Shown here: one piece after another, positions 1-9,678 of the stretch | Position numbering within the stretch: position 1 is the stretch's first letter | How the letters are laid out: every line of letters begins with the position of its first letter | Assembly: GCF_009765785.1 (NCBI RefSeq) | Contig: NZ_LMUT01000012.1 | Location: 1,039,319-1,103,318, forward strand | Source: Granulicella sp. L46 | GTDB taxonomy: Bacteria; Acidobacteriota; Terriglobia; Terriglobales; Acidobacteriaceae | Direction of reading: 5' to 3' | Length of the DNA stretch: 64,000 bases | The notes under the pieces: generated by a model | Databases searched by the model: none | The model's input: only the letters and a program-made list of their open reading frames with translations | What the model was told of the DNA's origin: nothing | Position numbers and translations under genes: made by a program

Positions 1-513
1 ACCATAATGGGCCGAAGCATCCAGCGGCTTGACCTCGAGATAGGCCTGCATCGCCTTTAGCGCAGCATCAAGTTGACCGAGATCGAACTTAACCCGGGCG
101 CGTGCGTAGAGGATGTTAGGTTCGTCCGGCGCGATGGAAACGAGTTGATCGAGAACTTTGTCCGCGTCCCTGTAGAGATGCATTTCATCTTCGAGGATGG
201 CGAGGTCGTAGAGCACACGGGTGTCGTTCGGCTCGACCTTCTGAGCTCGCACGAGATCAGCGAGAGCATCATCCATCTGGCCCGCAGCGCGAGCACTCAG
301 AGCGAGGCGTTCAGTAGAAGAAGACATCCCTTCCCTGGCCTCAGCATTGGAGGGATCGACTTGAAGAATCTGCTCGTACAGATCGCGGGCCTGATCATTG
401 TTTCCGAGAGATTGGAGATGCTGAGCCTGCAAAACGCGATCCTGTTGCGGAGCCGCTGGAGCCGATTGGCCAGCCGCCACCACTGCGATTACAAAAAAGG
501 CTGCTAGCAACAT
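1..513 (-). CDS. Secreted TPR-repeat protein, partial (3' end outside window)
   Basis: Read on the minus strand, an open frame runs from 513 to the window edge (171 codons, no stop). It starts with a hydrophobic export signal (MLLAAFFVIAVVAAGQS), followed by a low-complexity linker and helical repeats of tetratricopeptide type, for example QARDLYEQILQVDPSNAEA and the repeat near LYDLAILEDEMHLY. TPR repeats mediate protein-protein contacts, so a periplasmic scaffold role is likely; the partner is unknown. The start is uncertain. ATG at 513 has an AGGAG only two bases upstream, which is too close. An in-frame GTG at 540 would add nine residues, including an Arg and a His, and make a better signal-peptide n-region. 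It lies downstream of the TonB-dependent transporter on the same strand, separated by a hairpin, and may be read through from it. Confidence 0.8.
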   Translation of the reverse strand, partial: MLLAAFFVIAVVAAGQSAPAAPQQDRVLQAQHLQSLGNNDQARDLYEQILQVDPSNAEAREGMSSSTERLALSARAAGQMDDALADLVRAQKVEPNDTRVLYDLAILEDEMHLYRDADKVLDQLVSIAPDEPNILYARARVKFDLGQLDAALKAMQAYLEVKPLDASAHYG

Positions 514-583
514 AGCTCCTAGGTGCCCGATTCTAACCACACGCGCATCTCAGGAGCAACTCAAGAATCCAGCTAGCGGCGAA

Positions 584-605
584 AGGCCAAGCTCTCGCTT
601 GGCCT
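584..605 (-). terminator. Hairpin after TonB-dependent transporter gene
   Basis: Perfect 9-bp inverted repeat AGGCCAAGC / GCTTGGCCT with a TCTC loop, about 33 bases after the stop codon of the transporter on the minus strand. It is followed by TTTCGCC and not by a long T-run, so it may be an inefficient terminator or an mRNA 3'-stabilising stem that lets some transcription pass into the TPR gene. Confidence 0.5.
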
Positions 606-637
606 CTCGCTCTCAGGAACAGCAGTTTGCCACGAAA

Positions 638-3600
638 TTAGAAGGTGATCTTTCCGGTCACCTGCATATTTCTCGGACCGTAATCGGTGAAGGTAGGAAT
701 ACCGAATCCAGTGGCCGACGTCGAATCGCCCGGCTGCTGGTCGGGTAACCCCATCCGATGCCGGTTGAACACATCGAATGCTTCGCCCTTCAGCTGGAAC
801 GCAACCCTTCCCTTGATTTGGAAGTTCTTGATCACACTGACATCTTCAGCCTTATAGATGGGACCTGTAATTGCTTCGGTCACGCGACGCAAGTTGCCAA
901 GGGTGAACGGAAGCGATGAGCAGAAGTTGCCTGCCGCCTGGTTTCCGCAGTCGGGGGTGAAAGGACGTGGCCAGTTTTGACCCTCGCGGTTCTCATCCAC
1001 GAATGCAGCCTGCGCCATCGGAACGCCCGGATCGGTTTCGCCGTTCGTACCCGGAGCGCGGTAGGCTGGCTTGAACCATGACTGGCCATTGAAGAAGCTG
1101 GGGCCGTTCTTGTTCTTCTTGTAGGCAGCACTCGCGAAGTCTGTACCGGCTAGTGATGCCGGCCCTGAGTCGTACGTGATGCAGTTTTGGTAAAACGGAA
1201 TTCCGGTGGCGCAACCGAAGCTGATCGGCTGGCCACTCTGGTAGCGCTGGATCGCGCCTACCTGCCAGCCGCCAACCAGGAGGTTCACAAACGTATTATT
1301 GTTCAGCCACTTCTTTCCTTTTCCAAACGGCAGTTGATAGAGATAACTGAGTGAGAATTGCTGCGGCGTATTTTGAACGCTGACCGCCTTATTGAGCTTC
1401 AGGTTGCTGGAGCCTTCTGCCTGCTCCAACTGGTTTCCGTTCACATAGCTGAACGGAATCGTCGAATCCGCGTCGGTCAGGTTCTTCGACCAGGTATAGG
1501 ACGCCTGCAGGTTGAACCCATTGCGGAAGCGCCGGGCCAAGGATACGATCATCGATTCGTACGATGAGTGACCGAGGTTTTCCAGGCAGCAGTCACCTTG
1601 GATGTAATCGTATTGCGGGAACGGACGAAGCGCCTGCCCTAGTGCGCCCTCGAAGCTCGAGTACGGGGCATTGACTCCCGAATTCGAACCACCCTGCGGA
1701 ATAAAGTACTGAGAGTTATTGAGATGATCACCCAAACCGAAATAGCTCGTATTGATGTTGTTGATATTGGAGAGGTCACCAGACCGCAAGTTCTGCGAAA
1801 CCTGGCCGAGATATCCGATGGTAAAGATCAAATCCTGTGCCAGCTGGTCTTGCAACTGCATGCTCCAGCTGGTGGTCATCGAGGGTCTTCCGTCCTTCGG
1901 CTGGATCACTTCGCCGCCCACGGCGTCAAAGCTTCCTGGCCCATTGGGAGCAGTTAGCTGCGTCGGGTCCAAGCTGGGAGCGTAGCTGACATTCGGATAT
2001 CCGATGGTGGGATTGGTCGGATCTGCAGGTGAGGTCGCATCAAGCCGGAAGGCCGGGGTGAAGGCGCCGCCGGTTGTTGGTGTCTGTCCCTGGAAGAAGT
2101 CCCGGTTCTGGTTGTATCCGAAGGCCATGGCGCCGCCGAAGTCGTTGTACTGAAGCGGACCGTAAATAATTGCGCCGCCACCACGAAGAACCAGCTTGTT
2201 GTTGGTCCCGGGCAACACATAGGCAAAGCCCACGCGCGGGGCAATGTCCTTGTACCAGGTGTCTGCCCATGCTGAATTGCAGTGGCAGTTGGTACCGAAC
2301 ACCAGCGCGCCGGGAAGGCCGCCAGCCGCTGCATCGGGCGCTGTAAGGCTCAGCTCCGACGTGCGATTTTCAGCCTCGTGGCGGGGTACATCGACATCGT
2401 AGCGAATACCAAGGTTCAGCGTAAGATTGGGGCCAAGCTTCATGTCATCTTCGAAGAAACCAGCGATGTACCACGAGTTCCATCGCGGAGAATCGTTGAA
2501 GACAGCCTGGCTGCCGTTACCGACTTCACCCATGAGGAAGCTGGCGAATGGATTACCAGATCCGCAGCAGCTATTGCTGACGCCGGCACTTTGGTCACGA
2601 TAGAAGTTCAGCGTGTCCTGGTTGTACTGGATAACCGAATATTGCTGATGGCGCCAATCGATGCCCATTGTGATGCTGTTCTTGCCCTTCTGCCAGCTGA
2701 CGATATCGTTGACGCGAACGCCATTATCGATATTGTCTCCGTTCTGCTGTTGGCCCCAGGTAGTCGGTTGATCCGGGCTGGGAAACACGATTACCGGGTA
2801 AAAGGTTGAGTAATCATTCGCCAGACCCGCTGAGGATGCGGTCAGCTTGTTATCAAGGGTTGCACCGATATTGACGCTGTTCGTGCGGTTATACCCAAGG
2901 TTCACATGGTTCTGCAGTGTCGGGGTGAACAGGTAGTCCCAACCAGCACGGACGTAATGCGTGGTAAACGTCTGCGGGTACCCGCTGCTGTTGAATGGCT
3001 CAGGAAGGTTAGGAGCCGCTGTCAATTTGGAGTTCTGCCGAGTGTTATACGACGCAAAAATCCTGTTCTTATCCCCGATGTTCTGGTCGATACGGATGCT
3101 GTAGGTTGTATTCGTGTTCGGCGCAACACCTGCCTGAGAATAGTTGCCTGTATAACCGAACACGTCGGTAGACAACGGAGTCTGATTCGGGTTTGGGAAC
3201 CCGGCCATCAGCTTCTGGGCCACAGAGCTCATGTATCCACTCGGCACCGTGTTATTCAGCAAAGGAGTACGGCAGAAGATGCCAGGGCTGTTTTGAACGC
3301 TCGTCGTGGGATCAAAAATCTGGTTGTACAAGACCGGCTGGCCGGTGCACGGATTGACAAGGACGTCATACGGAATTCCAGGTACCGCCGTTCCGCCCGG
3401 GACCGGGCCGCCTAGAACGTCGGTGAAGTTTCCTCCATGTTCTGCCGCCGTTGGAACAGTCGAGACGGCAACACTTCCCAAATGAAGTTGGTACTTCTCC
3501 CAGGCGAACAGGAAGAAGGTGCGATTCCTCCCGTTGTACAGGTGCGGAATGATCACCGGACCGTCCAACACCCCGCCGTAATCATACTTACTGTCCTGAG

Positions 3601-4498
3601 GCTTGCTGTAATTGCAATTCACCTCGGGAACGCCAATGCAATTAAGTGACTTGTAGGCGTTGTTGAACCAACTGTTGGCATCGAACACCCTGTTCTTCAC
3701 AATCGCATAAGCCGATCCGTGATAGGTGTTGGTGCCCGATTTGACCGAAAAGCTTTCAATACCGGCCGTGGTGCGGCCAAACTCCGCGGAGGGCGTAGAG
3801 GTAGTCACCTTGAACTCTTGGAGAGCTTCAATCGAAGGCGAGGTCTCGTCGAAGGACGAACCGTTCTCACTACGCGTGATGCTGGCGCCGTCGAGCAGCA
3901 CTTCAGCGCCGTACGCCTGTCCGCCGCTCAGGCGGGAGAAGAACACACCGTTGCCCGTGTTGCCGCTCGTACCCGTGCCTGGGCCAGTCGTGCCGGGCAA
4001 CAGGAAGACGAACGTTTCTGGAGAGCGTAGACCGCCGACGCCGTTGGCCAGCGACAGCGGCAGATCTTCTACCTGCTTATTGGAGACGGTACCCCCGACC
4101 TCGGAGCTCTCCGTCTCAAGCCGCAAGCCGCTGGCATCTACCGTGATGTTTTCAGTCTGCGAGCCGACGGCCAGCTTCACATTGAGCGAGGAGATGCTGT
4201 TGACCGTTACCTGGACGCCGGTCGCTGTTGCAGTCGTGAAACCTGCAGCGGTCGCAGTGACTGTGTAGCTTCCTACCGGAAGCTCGTTGAATCTGTAGTC
4301 GCCGGAGGAGGTCGATACGGTTTCAGTCTTGGTTCCCGTGGCCTGCTCGGTGACAAGCACCTTAGCTCCGGGAATGACCGCGCCCGTCGGGTCGGTGACA
4401 GTGCCGGCCATGGAACCATGGCTGGATTGGCCATAGGCGGCGGATGTAGCGAAGACGACTGCGAGGACTAGACTGCAGATTCTTCTAAAACTCATCAT
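638..4498 (-). CDS. TonB-dependent outer-membrane transporter with carboxypeptidase-regulatory-like N-terminal domain
   Basis: 1286 residues. A signal peptide (MMSFRRICSLVLAVVFATSAAYGQ) leads into a carboxypeptidase-D regulatory-like beta-sandwich (about residues 30-110; GTVTDPTGAVIPGAKV), a TonB plug (about 120-250; VLLDGASITRSENG) and a long beta-barrel ending in a C-terminal Phe (VTGKITF), as in outer-membrane barrels. This is the Oar-like layout expanded in Acidobacteriota and thought to import large substrates; the ligand cannot be read from sequence. ATG at 4498 was chosen because AGGAG stands six bases upstream and the signal peptide begins there. A longer frame to 4657 lacks a signal and a ribosome site. 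Two TPR genes flank it on the same strand, and a CRTAC1/glycosidase operon diverges 1.5 kb upstream, so a sugar-related substrate is a reasonable guess. Confidence 0.9.
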   Translation of the reverse strand: MMSFRRICSLVLAVVFATSAAYGQSSHGSMAGTVTDPTGAVIPGAKVLVTEQATGTKTETVSTSSGDYRFNELPVGSYTVTATAAGFTTATATGVQVTVNSISSLNVKLAVGSQTENITVDASGLRLETESSEVGGTVSNKQVEDLPLSLANGVGGLRSPETFVFLLPGTTGPGTGTSGNTGNGVFFSRLSGGQAYGAEVLLDGASITRSENGSSFDETSPSIEALQEFKVTTSTPSAEFGRTTAGIESFSVKSGTNTYHGSAYAIVKNRVFDANSWFNNAYKSLNCIGVPEVNCNYSKPQDSKYDYGGVLDGPVIIPHLYNGRNRTFFLFAWEKYQLHLGSVAVSTVPTAAEHGGNFTDVLGGPVPGGTAVPGIPYDVLVNPCTGQPVLYNQIFDPTTSVQNSPGIFCRTPLLNNTVPSGYMSSVAQKLMAGFPNPNQTPLSTDVFGYTGNYSQAGVAPNTNTTYSIRIDQNIGDKNRIFASYNTRQNSKLTAAPNLPEPFNSSGYPQTFTTHYVRAGWDYLFTPTLQNHVNLGYNRTNSVNIGATLDNKLTASSAGLANDYSTFYPVIVFPSPDQPTTWGQQQNGDNIDNGVRVNDIVSWQKGKNSITMGIDWRHQQYSVIQYNQDTLNFYRDQSAGVSNSCCGSGNPFASFLMGEVGNGSQAVFNDSPRWNSWYIAGFFEDDMKLGPNLTLNLGIRYDVDVPRHEAENRTSELSLTAPDAAAGGLPGALVFGTNCHCNSAWADTWYKDIAPRVGFAYVLPGTNNKLVLRGGGAIIYGPLQYNDFGGAMAFGYNQNRDFFQGQTPTTGGAFTPAFRLDATSPADPTNPTIGYPNVSYAPSLDPTQLTAPNGPGSFDAVGGEVIQPKDGRPSMTTSWSMQLQDQLAQDLIFTIGYLGQVSQNLRSGDLSNINNINTSYFGLGDHLNNSQYFIPQGGSNSGVNAPYSSFEGALGQALRPFPQYDYIQGDCCLENLGHSSYESMIVSLARRFRNGFNLQASYTWSKNLTDADSTIPFSYVNGNQLEQAEGSSNLKLNKAVSVQNTPQQFSLSYLYQLPFGKGKKWLNNNTFVNLLVGGWQVGAIQRYQSGQPISFGCATGIPFYQNCITYDSGPASLAGTDFASAAYKKNKNGPSFFNGQSWFKPAYRAPGTNGETDPGVPMAQAAFVDENREGQNWPRPFTPDCGNQAAGNFCSSLPFTLGNLRRVTEAITGPIYKAEDVSVIKNFQIKGRVAFQLKGEAFDVFNRHRMGLPDQQPGDSTSATGFGIPTFTDYGPRNMQVTGKITF

Positions 4499-4815
4499 TA
4501 AGCGCTCCTGAAAGGGTACGAACTGCAAATAGAACTTTCTCTGCGTCCTGATCGTGTGCCCACTCCTCATCGACATGAGGTTGAACAGCGGGTACCGACC
4601 CATCGAATCGTTTCTAACCGCGAAATCTGAGAAAATCTTAAGGAAGCGTTTTCTCAACTACGCGTAATTCACTACCTTGAAATCGTCGCGAAGAATATCC
4701 CACCGCGAAGAACACTGTCAAGAAGAAATCAACCGAAAGATCGAACCCGCTACCCATCCTTCGATAAATCACGATTTTACGGGCATATGTCCCTCTGTTT
4801 GCGTGAGATCCGGGA
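4499..4815 (-). promoter_or_regulatory. 317-bp upstream region of the transporter gene with an 8-bp inverted repeat
   Basis: No gene is supported here. TGAGAAAA (4628-4635) and TTTTCTCA (4649-4656) form a perfect 8-bp inverted repeat with a 13-bp spacer, about 130-160 bp upstream of the transporter start. It could be an operator; no regulator is identified. The ribosome site AGGAG lies at about 4505-4509 on the minus strand. Confidence 0.35.
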
Positions 4816-5826
4816 CTAGTTACTTTCGGGAGTCGAGCGATATCCGCTCAGCGCCTCCGACCGCGCGAATTCAGCCTTCGCTTTTTCATCCTCGCCCTCA
4901 GCTCGGTAAACCCTTCCCAGAAGGAAGTGCAGAGCCGGGTTTTTCGGACTAAGCGCGATCGCCTGTTCGAACTGCGACTGTGCCTTCGGAAGTTCATTTG
5001 TCTGCAGATACAAATGACCTAGTTGCTCTCGAATATTGGAATCGCGGGGAGCGATCGACGCGGCCTGCGTCAAAAGCTGCTCCGCTTCCGGCAGTTTGCC
5101 CTGATGCAACAGCACAATGCCAAGGTTAAGCAGAGGCTGTTCACTGGGGTGCGGACTATCCTTCTGCCATTGAATTGCATTCCGATATGCGGAGATCGCG
5201 TCGTCGGTGCGGTTGAGTCCTTCATAGGACAAACCAAGGTTGTTTTCCGCTTTAGCGCTGCGTGGATCGAAGACCAGCGCACGCTCAAAGCAGTCGGCCG
5301 CATCCTGAAAGCGCTGCTGCGTGTACCGAATACGACCAAGCCCGTACCACGCCTCCGCGTTTTTCGGGTCCATCTTCACCGCAAGCATCATCCAGTGATC
5401 TGCATCAGGAATATCGTTGAGCAGCGCATAGTCCTTCGCAACATTCTGCAGGTCCGTTGAGTCTGGGCGCGCCAGTGCGGCGGATCGTGTGTACTCAGCC
5501 AGGGAGCCTTTTGGGTCGTCCATTCGCAACATGCAGTAGGCCAGCATGGTGTGCGCCCGCGCGGAGTTTTGATCATTCTTGAGAAAAGAACCGAGCTGGG
5601 ACGCCGCATGATTGAATTCTCCTGCGTCAATTAGTTTCTGAATTCCCTGCAAGGTGCTTTCCCCCACTTCGGCTTGCGGCGCCGGCATATTGGGGATCTG
5701 CGAGTGAATCCGATTCGCGCAGCACACCACCAGGGTGAGAGCTATCCATGGACCAGGGGTCCGAAGCCGGCGATTCGTAGCAGCGGAGATGCTGAAATCC
5801 TTCAAGCGCCAATTCCCTTTTGTCAT
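4816..5826 (-). CDS. TPR-repeat protein with N-terminal membrane anchor or signal
   Basis: 336 residues. A basic N-terminus is followed by one hydrophobic segment (about residues 27-43, WIALTLVVCCANRIHS), either an uncleaved anchor or a long signal peptide. The rest is a run of about seven tetratricopeptide repeats (about 60-330), for example AEAWYGLGRIRYTQQRFQDA and AKAENNLGLSYEGLNRTDDA. TPR proteins of this type assemble other envelope proteins. The gene ends 317 bp upstream of the TonB-dependent transporter on the same strand, and its 5' end diverges from the CRTAC1 operon across 145 bp. AGGTGAG stands just before the chosen ATG. The function is inferred from architecture only. Confidence 0.85.
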   Translation of the reverse strand: MTKGNWRLKDFSISAATNRRLRTPGPWIALTLVVCCANRIHSQIPNMPAPQAEVGESTLQGIQKLIDAGEFNHAASQLGSFLKNDQNSARAHTMLAYCMLRMDDPKGSLAEYTRSAALARPDSTDLQNVAKDYALLNDIPDADHWMMLAVKMDPKNAEAWYGLGRIRYTQQRFQDAADCFERALVFDPRSAKAENNLGLSYEGLNRTDDAISAYRNAIQWQKDSPHPSEQPLLNLGIVLLHQGKLPEAEQLLTQAASIAPRDSNIREQLGHLYLQTNELPKAQSQFEQAIALSPKNPALHFLLGRVYRAEGEDEKAKAEFARSEALSGYRSTPESN

Positions 5827-5971
5827 CTCACCTGGCCACGAATCTATCCGGATCGCGGAGATGACAGGAGGCAGTCAGACTGGATTATAGAGTCGTTCGC
5901 GCTGCGATAGGGAATCTGGTAGAAATTGTTTACTTAAGCGAATATCTTTGGAAACGCAAGAATAGGGATGG
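5827..5971. promoter_or_regulatory. Divergent promoter region between TPR gene and CRTAC1 operon
   Basis: 145 bp between divergent starts must hold both promoters. I see AT-rich stretches (GGATTATAGAG near 5880 and TTGTTTACTTAAG near 5927) but no convincing -35/-10 pair. AGGGATGG just before 5972 serves as ribosome site for the CRTAC1 gene. Confidence 0.4.
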
Positions 5972-7912
5972 ATGAGATCCGCTGTGTTTTTTTTCTCCTT
6001 CTGGAAACGTTTGATCTCGATTCTGACGAAGCGTGCCCCGCTTCAAACCCTCCGGCCGTGCATTGTCCTGCTTCTTCCCCTTCTCCTGTTTGCTGCGAAC
6101 AATAGCCTGGCGCAGACCTCGGCACCAGCGGCGCAAACCCCAGATGCACAGTCCAAACCCTCCAACCAGCTTCCCCCGGTATCAGCGATGGGTGGATCCA
6201 ATACAGGCGGAGCTCACGCGGCGGTCTTCGACGCGGAACATCGGCCTATCACCGCTGGCGGTTTCACCAAGACCGGCCCCGTCCTCTTTAAGGACATCGC
6301 GCGCCAGGCGGGCCTTACGACCTGGAAACACGTGATGGGTACTCCGGAAAAGCAATTCATCATTGAAACGAATGGATCGGGCATCGGTCTTTTCGATTAC
6401 GACAACGACGGATGGCTGGACATCTACCTGGTCAATGGATCGACTTATGACGCGCTGTCGGGCAAGTCAACTGCACCCAAAGCGGCTCTCTTCCACAACA
6501 ATCACGACGGCACCTTCACCAATGTTGCTGAAAAGGCCGGTGTCACCAACGACCGCTGGGGGACGGGCGTCGCCATCGCGGACTTCGATAATGATGGATG
6601 GCCAGACATCTACGTCTCCAACTTCGGTAAGAACCGCCTCTATCACAACAACCACGACGGCACCTTCACCGACGTTGCCGACAAGGCCGGCGTTACCCTC
6701 GGCAACTGGTCGAGTGGCGCAACCTGGGGCGACTACGACGGCGACGGCCGTCTGGACCTTTTTGTGCCCGGCTACCTGCACTATGACCTGGCCAACCCAC
6801 CGGCCCCCGGTACCAAAGCAGTGAATTTCAGCCAATGCCAATTCCGCGGCGTCAACGTAATGTGTGGACCGCGGGGATTAAAGGGAGAGCCCGATCACCT
6901 GTTCCACAATAACGGCGATGGAACGTTTACCGATGTCAGCGAGAAGGCGGGCGTCTCTGACAAGAATGGCTACTACGGCATGTCGTCAGTTTTCATCGAT
7001 GTGAATAACGACGGCAAACCGGACCTCCTGGTGACCAACGACTCGACGCCGAACTATCTCTACATCAATAAGGGCGACGGAACCTTCGACGATGACAGCT
7101 ACGCTTCTGGGTATGCCTTGAATGAAAATGGTCGTGAGACCGCGTCCATGGGATTGGCCACCGGCGACTATCGCAACAACGGCCTCATCGACGTCTACAA
7201 CACCGTCTTCTCCGATGATTACAACCCGCTGTACCGCAACGATGGTGGTGCAAACTTCACTGACATCAGTTACCAGATAGGAATTGCCGAACCTACGATT
7301 CCCTTCCTCGGCTGGGGCGCGGCCTTCTTTGATTACGACAATGACGGATGGAAAGACATCATCGTAGCCAATGGGCATGTTTATCCGGCCGTCGACCAAA
7401 TGCCGTGGGGTACGAGTTGGGCGCAACGACCGCTGCTATTTCGCAATGTCAACGGAACCAAGTTCGACCTCATGCCTGCAGTAGAAGGCACCGCTCTAGC
7501 GAAGACCTATGTGGGTCGCGGCTTGGCCGTCGGAGACCTCTTCAATGACGGCAAGCTGGACGTGGTAATCAACGCCCTCGACGGCGTTCCGGCGCTGCTC
7601 CGCAACGTCTCTCCCGACAAGAATCATTGGATCGAGTTCAAACTGACCGGCGGTCCGAAGAGCCCTCGCGACGCCGTAGGAGCGACGGTCTATCTGACCG
7701 CGAATAAGATCAAACAGCGCGGAGATGTTGTCTCAGGCGGGAGCTACGAATCCACAAATGATCCGCGTGTGCACTTCGGTCTTGGCGACGCGACCGTGAT
7801 CGATGCAGTCGAAGTCCACTGGCCCAGCGGCGCGCGCGAACGTTTCTCGGTCTCCCACCTCGACCAGATCGTAAACCTCGTCGAAGGAAAAGGAGTGCCC
7901 TTCTCGAAGTGA
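5972..7912 (+). CDS. CRTAC1-family protein: FG-GAP/VCBS propeller with ASPIC/UnbV C-terminal domain (paralog 1)
   Basis: 646 residues. A signal peptide ends near ANNSLAQ (about residue 48). A beta-propeller of FG-GAP/VCBS repeats follows (about 110-520); its blades carry calcium-type loops such as FDYDNDGWLDIYLVNG, ADFDNDGWPDIYVSNFG and WGDYDGDGRLDLF. The C-terminus (about 560-640) is an ASPIC/UnbV domain (GATVYL, VHFGLGD, VEVHWPSGARERF). Two cysteines 11 residues apart (CQFRGVNVMCGPRG) probably form a disulfide. Bacterial CRTAC1 proteins are secreted, presumed calcium-binding adhesion or carrier proteins; no reaction is established. It is the first gene of an operon with a second CRTAC1 and a glycoside hydrolase, and is close in sequence and layout to the gene at 16184. 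Confidence 0.9.
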   Translation: MRSAVFFFSFWKRLISILTKRAPLQTLRPCIVLLLPLLLFAANNSLAQTSAPAAQTPDAQSKPSNQLPPVSAMGGSNTGGAHAAVFDAEHRPITAGGFTKTGPVLFKDIARQAGLTTWKHVMGTPEKQFIIETNGSGIGLFDYDNDGWLDIYLVNGSTYDALSGKSTAPKAALFHNNHDGTFTNVAEKAGVTNDRWGTGVAIADFDNDGWPDIYVSNFGKNRLYHNNHDGTFTDVADKAGVTLGNWSSGATWGDYDGDGRLDLFVPGYLHYDLANPPAPGTKAVNFSQCQFRGVNVMCGPRGLKGEPDHLFHNNGDGTFTDVSEKAGVSDKNGYYGMSSVFIDVNNDGKPDLLVTNDSTPNYLYINKGDGTFDDDSYASGYALNENGRETASMGLATGDYRNNGLIDVYNTVFSDDYNPLYRNDGGANFTDISYQIGIAEPTIPFLGWGAAFFDYDNDGWKDIIVANGHVYPAVDQMPWGTSWAQRPLLFRNVNGTKFDLMPAVEGTALAKTYVGRGLAVGDLFNDGKLDVVINALDGVPALLRNVSPDKNHWIEFKLTGGPKSPRDAVGATVYLTANKIKQRGDVVSGGSYESTNDPRVHFGLGDATVIDAVEVHWPSGARERFSVSHLDQIVNLVEGKGVPFSK

Positions 7913-9678
7913 AGCTCCCATTGCCCAAGCCGTGCACGACCCTGCTCTTCGCTCCCTGCCTGTGTCTGCTGAGCATTGCGTTTGCTATCCGCGCGTGCGC
8001 GCAGGTTGCGGCGAACGGCTCTGAGGCTCCAACGGCCGCCGCGACAAAAGCGCCGAAGGTCGTTCCCGGCAACTTCATCGACATCACGCAGCAGAGTCAT
8101 ATCGACTTCCTGGCACAGGCTTCGCACACCGACAAAAAATATCTGATCGAAACGATGGGATCCGGTGTCGCTCTCTTCGACTACGATAACGACGGCCGAC
8201 TCGACATTTTCTTCGCCAACGGAGCGCCGCTCAGCGATCCAACACCCAAGGGAACCATTCCGCAGAAGACCGGGCCGAAGTATTGGAACCGCCTCTACCA
8301 TCAAAAGCCGGACGGAACCTTCGAGGACGTGACCGAGAAGTCAGGCCTCAAGGGAATCAACTACGACATGGGCGTAGCCGTCGGCGATTACGACAATGAT
8401 GGATACGACGATCTGTATGTGACCGGCCTCGGCGGTAACCACCTGTATCACAACAACGGCAACGGCACCTTCACCGATGTCACTCAGGATTCGGGCACCG
8501 GTGGCAGTGGTTGGTCAACCTCAGCAACCTGGGTCGACCTGGATAACGATGGCCTGCTCGACCTCGTCGTGCTGCGTTACGTGAAGTGGGACTTCGACGA
8601 TATCTGGTGCGGCGAGCACACTGAGGGTCGCCGCTCCTACTGTCATCCGGACACGTTCGAGCCCATCAACCCGCTGGTGTATCACAACGACGGTCACGGG
8701 CATTTCACCGAAGTCGCCGCAAAGATCGGCCTCGATCGACCTGGAAAGGGTCTAGGTGTTTCGATCGGCGACTTCGATGGAGATGGCAAGGTCGACGTTG
8801 CCGTTGCCAACGATTCCATGGTCGAGTATCTCTACCACGGCAAGGGTGACGGCACCTTCGAAGAACTCGGCATGCCCGCGGAGATCGCAGTGGACGGCGA
8901 TGGTCGCACCTATGCCGGCATGGGCATCGATCTGCAAGACTTTGACAACGACGGCCTGCCCGACCTCATCATCACCAATCTCGCCAATCAGAAGTACGCT
9001 CTCTATCGCAACAATGGCGACGGTAGCTTCTCCTACGACAGCTACGTCACCGGCATCGGTGGCATGACGCTGCTGCACTCAGGCTGGGGAATTCGTTTTC
9101 TCGACTACGACAATGATGGCCGCAAGGATCTGCTCATCGCACAAGGCCATGACCTCGACACCGTTGAGCTGAACTATCCGCAGCTCCACTACAAGGAGCC
9201 ACCGCTCCTTGCATACAACACCGGCAAGGGCTTCGTCGACGTTTCTTCGCAATCCGGAGACGTCTTCAAAGAGCGGTGGGTAGGGCGAGGCCTGGCGGTC
9301 GGAGACATCGACAATGATGGCCGCGTCGATGCAGTCTTCACCACCAACGGCGGCCCGGCATACGTTTTGCGTAACGAGACGAAGACCGACAATCACTGGC
9401 TTACGCTCTTGCTCATCGGCCACAAAAGCAATCGCGACGGCATCGGAGCCGTCATCAAACTGACCACGGCAGCCGGCTCTCAGTGGGTCACCGTCACCAC
9501 GGGTGGCAGTTACCTTTCAGCCGGCGACAAGCGCGCACACTTCGGTTTGGGCGCAGCATCCGTCGCGCAATCCATACAGATCCGTTGGCCAAGCGGGATC
9601 CTGCAGACGCTTAACAATATTCACGCAGACCAGATCCTCACCGTCAACGAACCCGCGACGCAGGCTTCAAAGCCATGA
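7909..9678 (+). CDS. CRTAC1-family FG-GAP/ASPIC-UnbV protein (paralog 2)
   Basis: 589 residues from a GTG start at 7909 that overlaps the preceding stop in a GTGA, so translation is probably coupled. A signal peptide (about residues 1-31, ending AIRACAQ) is followed by VCBS/FG-GAP blades with calcium loops (FDYDNDGRLDIFFANG, GDYDNDGYDDLYVTG, QDFDNDGLPDLIITN, GDIDNDGRVDAVFT) and a C-terminal ASPIC/UnbV domain (GAVIKLTT, AHFGLGAASVAQSIQIRWPSG). It shares the family cysteine pair (WCGEHTEGRRSYCHP). It is more divergent from paralogs 1 and 3 than they are from each other. The stop overlaps the start of the glycoside hydrolase gene, so the three products are likely made together. Confidence 0.9.
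   Translation: MKLPLPKPCTTLLFAPCLCLLSIAFAIRACAQVAANGSEAPTAAATKAPKVVPGNFIDITQQSHIDFLAQASHTDKKYLIETMGSGVALFDYDNDGRLDIFFANGAPLSDPTPKGTIPQKTGPKYWNRLYHQKPDGTFEDVTEKSGLKGINYDMGVAVGDYDNDGYDDLYVTGLGGNHLYHNNGNGTFTDVTQDSGTGGSGWSTSATWVDLDNDGLLDLVVLRYVKWDFDDIWCGEHTEGRRSYCHPDTFEPINPLVYHNDGHGHFTEVAAKIGLDRPGKGLGVSIGDFDGDGKVDVAVANDSMVEYLYHGKGDGTFEELGMPAEIAVDGDGRTYAGMGIDLQDFDNDGLPDLIITNLANQKYALYRNNGDGSFSYDSYVTGIGGMTLLHSGWGIRFLDYDNDGRKDLLIAQGHDLDTVELNYPQLHYKEPPLLAYNTGKGFVDVSSQSGDVFKERWVGRGLAVGDIDNDGRVDAVFTTNGGPAYVLRNETKTDNHWLTLLLIGHKSNRDGIGAVIKLTTAAGSQWVTVTTGGSYLSAGDKRAHFGLGAASVAQSIQIRWPSGILQTLNNIHADQILTVNEPATQASKP

Noticed and set aside
4499..4657. N-terminal extension of the first TonB transporter
   Set aside because: The extra 53 residues carry no signal peptide or ribosome site, whereas ATG 4498 has both.
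6000..6020. LacI/cre-like word GGAAACGTTTGAT near the first CRTAC1 start
   Set aside because: It lies inside the coding signal-peptide region, and the match is short enough to be chance.
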